From Candidatus Melainabacteria bacterium (GTDB lineage Bacteria > Actinomycetota > Actinomycetes > Mycobacteriales > Pseudonocardiaceae): a stretch of 8,893 nucleotides of DNA. Below the pieces are notes generated by a model. That model was not told where the DNA came from and made no database searches. It was given only the letters and a program-made list of their open reading frames with translations. Shown in pieces: positions 1-5,755 of this stretch. Positions within the stretch are counted from its first letter, which is position 1, and the number at the start of each line of letters is the position of its first letter. Both the position numbers and the translations under genes were made by a program. The stretch lies in NCBI GenBank assembly GCA_903970565.1, contig CAJCJE010000875.1, forward strand, positions 1 to 8,893, in the 5' to 3' direction.

Positions 1-1155
1 GGTGACGAGGGTCAGGCGGCCGGGGGCGTCGGCGGCGACACCGGGACAGGGCACCGTCCGGGTCTCGATCCGCCGGGCAAGGGCGGTCACCTCGGTGCGG
101 GCGGCCGGATCACCGTCGTAGGTCACGATGTCGACGGCACCGTCGATCAGCATCGCCGCGACGCTCCACACCAGACTGAACTTCGCGTCGTAGGACGAGC
201 GGGGCGTGGATTTGCCCGGACCGCAGACAATCGCCTCGGCGTCGGGGTGCACCTCGACGACGGCGCTGCGCACGGTCCCCGGCTCGATCTCGGACCGCAG
301 CAGGGTCGCGGCGTCGAGCGCGGCGTGCAACAACTGACACGCGGGATACGGCTTGATCCCGATCCGGCTGGTCTCCCACCGCACGCCCAGTCCATCGACG
401 ATCGAGGCGGCATCGCCGGGCCGGTCTGACAGCGCGGCCAGCAAGCCGTGCTCCCCATCGATTACCGACGAGGGCCCGCTGGCACCCTCGGCCGCCAGCC
501 GCGCGGCCAGCACGCCGGCCAGCGACGCCGATCCGGGGTGCAGCTGTTTGGTCGACGAACCGGTGGCGAGGAACTCCAGCAGCCCACCCGAGGACGACCC
601 GGCGATGCCGAGCGCGGCCGTGATCGCCGCCGCGTCGAGACCCAGCAGCGCGGCCGTGACCGCGGCGGCGGCCAGCGGTCCACATACGCCCGTGGCATGA
701 AGACCGCGGGCATGGAACCCGTGCGGGCTGGCCGCACCCAACCGGCAGAACAACTCGTAGCCGATCACCGAGGCCCGCAGTACTTCGGCGCCGGTCGCGC
801 CCACCTGCTGCCCGACGGCGAACGCGGCCGGCAGCACCACGGCGCTGGCATGCACGAGACCGCCCGCGTGGGTGTCGTCGAAGTCAAGGGCGTGCACCAG
901 CACACCCGTGGCGAACGCCGCCGCCGCGGCGCCGAGCGGCTCCGCGTCACCCGGCACCAGTGCCTCCGGCGGGCCGCCGAGGGAATGCGCGACGGCCAGC
1001 GCGGCCCGTGCGGACGTTCGTCCCGGTGCACGGGCGGCGAGCGCGCAGCCCAGCCCGTCGAGGAGGTGGTGGACGACGGCCTCCTGGACGAACCCCGGCA
1101 CGTCACCGACGGTGAGCCCGGCGGCCCACCCGGCGAACTCCTCCGCAACGGTCAT
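1..1155 (-). CDS. MmgE/PrpD family protein (2-methylcitrate dehydratase / cis-aconitate decarboxylase superfamily), 3' end outside window
   Basis: The frame stays open from an ATG at 1155 to the left edge, giving 385 residues; the family usually has about 450, so the C-terminus lies outside. The family dehydrates, isomerises or decarboxylates small di- and tricarboxylates such as 2-methylcitrate or cis-aconitate. Seen here are the family hallmarks: DFDDTH at residues 91-96, then H102; GLHATG with H153; TKQLHPG with K203; and KPYPACQLLHAALDA at 268-282. The Asp/His/Lys set lies at spacings like those I recall for the active site of cis-aconitate decarboxylase. The start is firm: an in-frame TGA lies four codons upstream (1165-1167), and GGTGAGG precedes the ATG. 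It is the last gene visible in the minus-strand operon, 47 bases after the CoA-transferase stop. The true substrate cannot be read from the sequence. Confidence 0.88.
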   Translation of the reverse strand, partial: MTVAEEFAGWAAGLTVGDVPGFVQEAVVHHLLDGLGCALAARAPGRTSARAALAVAHSLGGPPEALVPGDAEPLGAAAAAFATGVLVHALDFDDTHAGGLVHASAVVLPAAFAVGQQVGATGAEVLRASVIGYELFCRLGAASPHGFHARGLHATGVCGPLAAAAVTAALLGLDAAAITAALGIAGSSSGGLLEFLATGSSTKQLHPGSASLAGVLAARLAAEGASGPSSVIDGEHGLLAALSDRPGDAASIVDGLGVRWETSRIGIKPYPACQLLHAALDAATLLRSEIEPGTVRSAVVEVHPDAEAIVCGPGKSTPRSSYDAKFSLVWSVAAMLIDGAVDIVTYDGDPAARTEVTALARRIETRTVPCPGVAADAPGRLTLVT

Positions 1156-1193
1156 GATGCCGCCTCACCGGGAAAAAATACTTCGGCGGTCAT
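1152..1193 (-). CDS. possible 13-codon leader mini-ORF upstream of the PrpD-like gene
   Basis: An ATG at 1193, inside the upstream copy of the 19-bp repeat, opens a 13-residue frame (MTAEVFFPGEAAS). Its TGA at 1152-1154 overlaps the PrpD ATG as ATGA, the same junction type used elsewhere in this window. It could couple translation of the PrpD gene to ribosomes leaving the CoA-transferase, or it may only be a by-product of the duplication. It has no composition typical of an attenuation peptide, apart from two adjacent Phe codons, and no known family. Confidence 0.3.
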   Translation of the reverse strand: MTAEVFFPGEAAS

Positions 1194-1202
1194 GATGCCG
1201 CC
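1173..1202 (-). terminator. possible attenuator or weak intrinsic terminator between CoA-transferase and PrpD genes
   Basis: Directly after the CoA-transferase stop the minus strand reads GGCGG (1202-1198), an 8-base loop, CCGCC (1189-1185), then six bases and T6 (1178-1173). An all-GC stem followed by a T-tract resembles an intrinsic terminator, and a run of six T is rare in DNA this rich in GC. The stem is only 5 bp and the T-tract is displaced by six bases, so termination would be partial at best. It overlaps the mini-ORF, so translation could affect folding. Confidence 0.3.
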
Positions 1203-2438
1203 TCAGCTCTCCGCAGGCAACGGCGGAGCGGGGTGCGGCGCGGGGCCGTGACCGAACGCACCGGCCGCCCGCAGCAGGTCGATACGTTCGTCGTCGTAGC
1301 CCAACTCCCGGACCACGGCGTCGAGGTCCTCGCCCCTGGACGGTGCGCGGCGATAAGCAGGGACGTCCGCACCCACCCGGACCGGCGATGCGAGCTGGCG
1401 CACCATCCCGTAGCGCGGATGCTCGGTCTCGACGACGAGCCCTCGGGCCAGCGTATGCGCCTCGCGCAGCGCGGCACTCACGTCATTGACGGGGCCGCAG
1501 GGAACTCCCGCGGCATACAGCGGTTCCAGGCACTCGGCGACCGTCTTCGTCCGAAAACAACGCTCCAGGATCGGCAGCAGCACGTCGGCATGACGTTGCC
1601 GGTCGGCGAAGGTGGCGAACCTCGGGTCCTCGGCCAGCTCGGTCAGCTCCAGCGCGTCGAGCAGAGCGCGCCAGAACTTCTCCTTGGCACATCCCACCAC
1701 CACCCAGCCGTTCCTGGCCTGGAAAGCCTGGAACGGCACGAGCGAAGGATGAGCCGAATGGTGGGTCCTGGTGGGCTGGAAACCCGCGTTGAGATGCCAC
1801 ACTCCTGGATAGGTCAGCAACGAGATCGCCGTGTCGTAGAGACTGACGTCGCAGTCGAGGCCGACACCGTCCCGCCGGGCCCGGTGCAGCCCGGCCAGTA
1901 ATGACAGCGCGGCAACGAATCCACCCGAGAAGTCCACAAGCGACAGACCACTCTTGGTTGGTGGGCCGCCCGGTTCCCCCGTAATGTCCATCCAGCCGGC
2001 CAACCCTTGGAGCACGTAGTCGTAGCCGGGTTCCCGAGCGCGCGGACCGGTCATCCCGAAGCCGGTCAGCGAGCAGCAGACGATGGCCGGGTTGAGATGT
2101 TTGAGGTCCTCGTAGCGGATGCCCAGCGTCTCGGGGACATCGCCGCGCAGGTTGGAGTACACCGCGTCGGCGCCCCGTACGAGGTCGGCGAAGACTTCGC
2201 GACCGGCCGGGGTGCGGATGTCGAGGGAGATCGAGCGCTTGTTGCGATTGAACGTCTCGAAGAACAGCGAATCCTCGCCCTCGGTGTAGGGCGGCACGTA
2301 ACGGCCGACGTCACCGCCGTGTGCCGGGTCCTCGATCTTGATCACATCGGCGCCGAGATCGGCCAGGTGCACGCTGCCGAACGGGCCGGCGCCGTACTGC
2401 TCCAGCGAAATGATGCGGACGTCCTCGAGCACTTTCAC
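1203..2438 (-). CDS. class III (CaiB/BaiF, formyl-CoA transferase-like) CoA-transferase
   Basis: This 411-residue protein has the usual length of family III CoA-transferases, which move CoA between carboxylates through an aspartyl-CoA mixed anhydride. The N-terminus reads LEDVRIISLEQYGAGPFG and continues with LADLGADVIKIEDP (26-38), the usual opening of the family. NRNKRSISLDI (64-74) and GPRAREPGYDYVLQGLAG follow. The catalytic Asp is D169 in LVDFSGG, the number given for formyl-CoA transferase. The start is the GTG at 2438: it overlaps the preceding stop as GTGA and has GGGGGA just upstream, and the family N-terminus begins right there, although the frame stays open much further upstream. 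It is the third gene of the minus operon. Donor and acceptor acids are unknown; succinyl-CoA or a product thioester are likely donors (inference). Confidence 0.93.
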   Translation of the reverse strand: MKVLEDVRIISLEQYGAGPFGSVHLADLGADVIKIEDPAHGGDVGRYVPPYTEGEDSLFFETFNRNKRSISLDIRTPAGREVFADLVRGADAVYSNLRGDVPETLGIRYEDLKHLNPAIVCCSLTGFGMTGPRAREPGYDYVLQGLAGWMDITGEPGGPPTKSGLSLVDFSGGFVAALSLLAGLHRARRDGVGLDCDVSLYDTAISLLTYPGVWHLNAGFQPTRTHHSAHPSLVPFQAFQARNGWVVVGCAKEKFWRALLDALELTELAEDPRFATFADRQRHADVLLPILERCFRTKTVAECLEPLYAAGVPCGPVNDVSAALREAHTLARGLVVETEHPRYGMVRQLASPVRVGADVPAYRRAPSRGEDLDAVVRELGYDDERIDLLRAAGAFGHGPAPHPAPPLPAES

Positions 2439-3445
2439 GTGATGTCCCCCAGCATGTGAATGATCTCCTGCTGAACGTTGCGGGTGACGTCGTCGGAGAG
2501 ATAATGGACGGGAGGTGACAACTTGATCACGTCGGCCGAACCCCGATAGGCCGCAAGGCGCTCGCGCACCTCGGCCGGCGTGCCGGCCAGCGTCAGCGCG
2601 TCGACCATCGCGTCCGGCACGGCGGCGACGAGCGCGTCGGCGTCCCCGGCCCGGAACGCGGCCTGGCAGGCCCGTGCCTGGTCGAGAAAGCCGTGAAAGT
2701 CGAAAAACGGCTCGTAGGTACGCACCGTGGCGTAGAACCCGACAAGTCCCGCGGCCCAACGGCGAGCCCGCGCTCCATCGGGATGCGGCACGCAGCACGC
2801 GCTCGCGACGACCTGCGGGCGCGGGCGCCCCGCGCGCCTGGCGCCGGCGTCCAACTCCGGCAGCACGACCTCGCGCAGGTAGGCGGGCGAACCCAGTTCG
2901 TGGGCGATCCAGCCATCGCCGATCTCGCCGGCCAGTCGGGTCATGAGCGGGCCGGTACTGGCGATGTGGATCGGGATCTCGCGGCGGCGCGGGGGAAACG
3001 GACGGCGATAGTGCCGGATCGAGACCGGCTCGTACGCGCCGTCCAACTCGATCGGCTCGCCCTGATCGGCGTGCGCCACGATCGTGCGCACCGCGGCCAC
3101 CGCCTCGCGCAGATGCCGCACGGGCCGGCCGAACTCCGCATGGTGCCAACTCTCGTTCAGCCTCCTGACCCCCGACCCGAGCCCGAGCACGAGTCGGCCG
3201 TCGGCGATCTCATCGAGGTCCAGCGCTTCCAGCGCGGTGATCATGGGGCTACGGACGAAGCCCAGCGCGATCGCGGTACCCACGGTGACGGTGCTCGTCG
3301 CCGCGGCGACGGCGGCGAGCGGCACGGTGGCGCTGCGGTGCAGTTCGGGCAGCCAGATGCCGCCGGCCCCCGCGCGCTCGGCCGCGACCGAGACAGCGAC
3401 GAGTTCGGCAATGGACGCGCCCCACGGCGCAAGGTCGAGCCTCAC
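2435..3445 (-). CDS. luciferase-like monooxygenase (LLM class), probable F420-dependent oxidoreductase
   Basis: This 336-residue single-domain TIM-barrel protein belongs to the bacterial-luciferase superfamily. In actinobacteria such enzymes are often F420-dependent dehydrogenases or reductases, less often FMN monooxygenases. Family signs in order: GIWLPELHRSATVPLAAVAA (29-48), TVTVGTAIALGFVRSP (53-68), the LDLDEIADGRLVLGLGSG core (75-92), PIHIASTGPLMTRLAGEIGDGWI (158-180) and a C-terminal LAGTPAEVRERLAAY (286-300). The start is the GTG at 3445, which overlaps the MaoC stop as GTGA. No good Shine-Dalgarno site is visible, so translational coupling is likely. It is the second gene of the minus operon, between a hydratase and a CoA-transferase, which suggests oxidation or reduction of an acyl or carbonyl intermediate. 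Cofactor choice (F420 or FMN) cannot be settled by eye. Confidence 0.88.
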   Translation of the reverse strand: MRLDLAPWGASIAELVAVSVAAERAGAGGIWLPELHRSATVPLAAVAAATSTVTVGTAIALGFVRSPMITALEALDLDEIADGRLVLGLGSGVRRLNESWHHAEFGRPVRHLREAVAAVRTIVAHADQGEPIELDGAYEPVSIRHYRRPFPPRRREIPIHIASTGPLMTRLAGEIGDGWIAHELGSPAYLREVVLPELDAGARRAGRPRPQVVASACCVPHPDGARARRWAAGLVGFYATVRTYEPFFDFHGFLDQARACQAAFRAGDADALVAAVPDAMVDALTLAGTPAEVRERLAAYRGSADVIKLSPPVHYLSDDVTRNVQQEIIHMLGDIT

Positions 3446-3957
3446 CGCGCGATCGGGGACGCGGCCACCGGGAACACGTTCGCCACCTGCTCCGCACCCT
3501 TCTTGTAGACGTAGAAGGTGCGCAGGAACGTACACACTTCGACGCCGTCCTGGTTGAGACAGCGGGTGCGGACACCCACGATGCCCGCGTGCGGACGGCT
3601 GGCCGACTCGCGGACTTCACGCACGATCGACTCGGAGTACAGGGTGTCGCCGGCGAAGACGGGGTGCGTCATCCTGATGTCGTCCCAGCCCAGATTGGCG
3701 AAGGCGTTCTGGGTCAGGTCGGTGACGCTCTGGCCCACCGCGATGGCCAACGTCAACGTCGACACGACGAGCGGCTTCGCGAACTCCGACCGCTGCGCGT
3801 ACGCAACGTTGAAGTGCATCTGGTTTGTATTCATCGTCAGCAGGGTGAACCAGGTGTTGTCGGCCTCGGTGACGGTGCGTCCCAGTGGATGCTGATAGAC
3901 GTCGCCCACCGAGAACTCCTCGAAGAAGCGGCCGGTCCACCCCGGCTGGACTGTCAT
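3442..3957 (-). CDS. MaoC-like hot-dog fold acyl-CoA hydratase/dehydratase
   Basis: This 171-residue single hot-dog protein resembles the MaoC branch that includes mesaconyl-CoA/beta-methylmalyl-CoA and itaconyl-CoA hydratases. It opens with the typical GRFFEEFSVGDVYQHPLGRT and TEADNTWFTLLTMNTNQMHF (30-49). His48 matches the catalytic His of the hydratase motif. The motif Asp of R-specific enoyl-CoA hydratases (GDxNPxH) is Asn43 here (MNTNQMH), as I recall for the mesaconyl-CoA branch. FAGDTLYSES (101-110) is the second conserved block. It is the first gene of the minus operon. A TACAGT hexamer ends seven bases before the ATG and there is no clear ribosome site, so the message may be leaderless. 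The branch suggests a branched C4-C5 dicarboxyl-CoA substrate, but this is inference. Confidence 0.9.
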   Translation of the reverse strand: MTVQPGWTGRFFEEFSVGDVYQHPLGRTVTEADNTWFTLLTMNTNQMHFNVAYAQRSEFAKPLVVSTLTLAIAVGQSVTDLTQNAFANLGWDDIRMTHPVFAGDTLYSESIVREVRESASRPHAGIVGVRTRCLNQDGVEVCTFLRTFYVYKKGAEQVANVFPVAASPIAR

Positions 3958-3964
3958 GCCCCGA

Positions 3965-3970
3965 ACTGTA
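3965..3970 (-). promoter_or_regulatory. candidate -10 element for the MaoC-led operon (leaderless)
   Basis: On the minus strand TACAGT (fits TANNNT) ends seven bases before the MaoC ATG, so transcription would begin at or next to the start codon. Leaderless messages are common in actinobacteria. No convincing -35 hexamer is present at 17-18 bases upstream. The large palindrome at 3975-3997 sits where RNA polymerase would bind. Confidence 0.35.
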
Positions 3971-3974
3971 CATC

Positions 3975-3997
3975 AGACTTTTACACCGTGACAGTCT
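3975..3997. promoter_or_regulatory. 23-bp imperfect palindrome, candidate shared operator of the divergent operons
   Basis: The site is AGACT-n-T-n-AC, three central bases, GT-n-A-n-AGTCT, centred on 3986. Eight of eleven base pairs are symmetric, including the five outermost on each side. It lies between the two divergent operons, next to the candidate leaderless -10 of the MaoC gene, and so could control both directions. Size and symmetry suit a TetR- or GntR-type dimer. No regulator gene is present in the window. It does not match the KstR consensus I know. Confidence 0.5.
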
Positions 3998-4028
3998 TAC
4001 AACTACTCCATGCTGCTGTTAACGTGCA

Positions 4029-4034
4029 TAAAAT
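4029..4034 (+). promoter_or_regulatory. weak candidate -10 for the hydrolase operon
   Basis: TAAAAT is the most AT-rich hexamer before the plus-strand operon and would place the transcript start near 4041, just ahead of the ribosome site. No matching -35 hexamer is seen 17-18 bases upstream, so this is a weak call; an activator or another sigma factor could be involved. Confidence 0.25.
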
Positions 4035-4043
4035 CCAACGTCC

Positions 4044-4050
4044 GAGGAGG
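4044..4050 (+). promoter_or_regulatory. strong Shine-Dalgarno site that decides the GTG start at 4055
   Basis: GAGGAGG is near-perfect and ends four bases before GTG at 4055. It also ends two bases before an ATG at 4053 in another frame, but that frame closes after nine codons (TGA 4080-4082). The longer in-frame ATG at 4010 lies upstream of this site and would encode a non-conserved extension, so GTG 4055 is preferred. Confidence 0.7.
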
Positions 4051-4054
4051 ACAT

Positions 4055-5755
4055 GTGGGCGAGTTCAGTACCCATCTCGTGAACGTGTGGACGACAGAAG
4101 GTCTGGGGTCGGTCCCCTCGTACACGATGATCGACTCGCTGCTCTGGACACCGACGGCGACGGCGCCCGAGGTTCCCCGGCCCGGCGTCGTGTTCGTGCA
4201 CGGCTGGGGTCGCTACCCCTACGACACCCTCGTCCGCGAGCTCGCGCCACGACTCGCGGCGGCCGGGATCGTGGTGCTCGCGCTGGGTATGCGCCGCCGC
4301 GGCGGCGAGGGTCAGTTCGCCTCGGTTCCCGACAACGACCTACGCGACATCAAGGTCGGCCTCGACGCGCTCACGCAACACGGCGTGCAGTCGGCCGTGC
4401 TGGTCGGCCAGGACGTCGGCGCGCTCTCGGTGGCCCGCTACGCGGCGCAGGCCGGGGACAATCGGGTGGCGGGCATCGCGCTGGTCGACCGGATCGACGA
4501 CCTGAACGCCTTCCTCGTCGACGCCGTCGGGGCCGAGCAGGTACGAGAGTGGACCGAACTCGCCCGCCAGACCAACTACGAGTTCAAGTCCGACCTCATC
4601 CGCATCGACGCCGACATCCCGCTGCCCGGGCGTCCGCCGCTGTGGATCTTCCAGCCCGCCGCGCAGTTCCTGGCCTGGTGGACTCCGCAGCCCCGACTGC
4701 GGCTGCCGCGAGTGCTGGAGGAGGTGGCGCTACCCGTGGTCTCCGTCACGCACGAGGACACCGACACCCTGCTCCACTGGCTGCTCACGACGCTCCCCCG
4801 GCCCGGCCGCCCGAGCCGGTTCGAGCTGGTGGAGACCACCACCGAGGGGGCCGTGCCGCTGGTCGGCTACCTGGTCGAACCCGAGACCGGCGGGCGCGCC
4901 GACGCCGCCATCCTCGTCGTGCACGGGCTCACCACCGGCCCGTTCTCCCCGATGGTCAAGATGTTCCTGCCGCACTACGTCGATCATGGGTTCACCGCCG
5001 TCGCGATGGAAACGCGCCGCTCCGGAGTTCGCTGCGTCGCCGACTCGTTCCCCGAGAACGACACCGCCGATGTCGACGCGTTCGTCGAACTGTTGCTCGC
5101 GCGGGGATTCACCAAGATCGTACTGGTCGGTGCGAGCCTGGGCAGCCAGGCGATTTCCCGCTATGTCGCGCGGCGCCACCATCCGGCCGTGGTCGGGTGT
5201 GTGCACCTCGCGCCCACCGGAGACATGCCGGCCAACACCGTGGCGAATGTCGATCCTCGTGAACTGGAGCGGGTGATCGCCGAGGCCACGGCGGCCGTCG
5301 CCGCCGGAAACGGCGACCAGTTGGTGCGCTACGACCTCACCGAGCAGGGCCCGTCGCGCTACCACGCCACCCGCCGCACGTTCTGGCGCGCGGAGAGCTG
5401 GCTCGCCTGGTGGGGGCCGGACGCTCCGACCTCGCACCTCGAGCTGATCTCCGAGGTGGACGTACCGGTGCTGTTGCTCTCCGGTACCGCCGACGACTAC
5501 AACAACCAGGCTCGCCTCGACCAGCTGACAACGGCGGCCAAGCGCGCCCCGATCGTCGAGGAGGTCTGGCTGCCCGCCGACCACGGCCTACGGGGCGCCG
5601 AGGCCGTCGCCACCGCTGAGGCCGTCGCGTGGTTGGAACGCAACGCTCTCGTCGATCCCGCACCCGCCCGTCTCGGCGCCCCGCTCGCCCCGATCGCCGG
5701 GCGCCTGCTGACCTCGCACATCCACCCGACCGTTCCCGAAAGGGCCGACACATGA
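4055..5755 (+). CDS. fused tandem alpha/beta-hydrolase (two hydrolase domains)
   Basis: The 566-residue protein, counted from the GTG at 4055, is two alpha/beta-hydrolase folds in a row; one such domain usually has 250-300 residues. The N-half (about 20-250) has the oxyanion segment VVFVHGWG (45-52) and elbow VLVGQDVGA (115-123), with Asp120 at the nucleophile position. The C-half (about 255-530) has ILVVHGLTTG (286-295), elbow VLVGASLGS (356-364) with Ser361, acid Asp480 or Asp481 in LLSGTADD, and His510 in LPADHG, a complete Ser-Asp-His triad. The halves resemble each other around the elbows (ARYA and SRYV follow at the same distance), suggesting internal duplication. No signal peptide or membrane segment is seen, so it is probably cytoplasmic. 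It leads the plus operon and overlaps the next gene as ATGA. The C-half is probably an esterase, lactonase or C-C hydrolase; the substrate is unknown. Confidence 0.88.
   Translation: MGEFSTHLVNVWTTEGLGSVPSYTMIDSLLWTPTATAPEVPRPGVVFVHGWGRYPYDTLVRELAPRLAAAGIVVLALGMRRRGGEGQFASVPDNDLRDIKVGLDALTQHGVQSAVLVGQDVGALSVARYAAQAGDNRVAGIALVDRIDDLNAFLVDAVGAEQVREWTELARQTNYEFKSDLIRIDADIPLPGRPPLWIFQPAAQFLAWWTPQPRLRLPRVLEEVALPVVSVTHEDTDTLLHWLLTTLPRPGRPSRFELVETTTEGAVPLVGYLVEPETGGRADAAILVVHGLTTGPFSPMVKMFLPHYVDHGFTAVAMETRRSGVRCVADSFPENDTADVDAFVELLLARGFTKIVLVGASLGSQAISRYVARRHHPAVVGCVHLAPTGDMPANTVANVDPRELERVIAEATAAVAAGNGDQLVRYDLTEQGPSRYHATRRTFWRAESWLAWWGPDAPTSHLELISEVDVPVLLLSGTADDYNNQARLDQLTTAAKRAPIVEEVWLPADHGLRGAEAVATAEAVAWLERNALVDPAPARLGAPLAPIAGRLLTSHIHPTVPERADT

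Larger units (their letters stand above)
1149..1205. repeat. 19-bp perfect direct repeat (38-bp period) between the CoA-transferase and PrpD genes
   Basis: The 19 bases CGGTCATGATGCCGCCTCA occur at 1149-1167 and again, identically, at 1187-1205. Read on the minus strand, each copy carries a TGA, a GGCGGC stretch and ATGACCG, that is, a stop codon followed nine bases later by a start. The upstream copy contains the real stop of the CoA-transferase (1203-1205). The downstream copy contains the real start of the PrpD gene (1153-1155). The simplest reading is a tandem duplication of a stop/start junction that originally lay nine bases apart. Confidence 0.85.

Noticed and set aside
448..1251. Long open frame on the plus strand across the PrpD gene
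   Set aside because: The translation is Arg/Gly-rich with no family motif, while the minus strand gives a clear MmgE/PrpD protein over the same bases; a typical GC-rich shadow frame.
2439..3149. N-terminal extension of the CoA-transferase frame
   Set aside because: The family N-terminus begins at the GTG at 2438, with a ribosome site and a GTGA overlap; the upstream part is low-complexity and lies over the luciferase-like gene.
3998..4022. AAC...GTT half-sites as a KstR-type operator
   Set aside because: The spacing between AAC (4001-4003) and GTT (4018-4020) is far larger than in the known TnnAACnnGTTnnA motif.
4010..4054. Upstream ATG of the tandem hydrolase (MLLLTC...)
   Set aside because: It lies ahead of the GAGGAGG ribosome site and within the likely promoter; the GTG at 4055 fits the site better.
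3589..5262. 557-codon plus-strand open frame over the MaoC gene and the tandem hydrolase
   Set aside because: Runs of Arg, Ala and Gly with no motif; it crosses the divergent promoter and is the out-of-frame shadow of the hydrolase.
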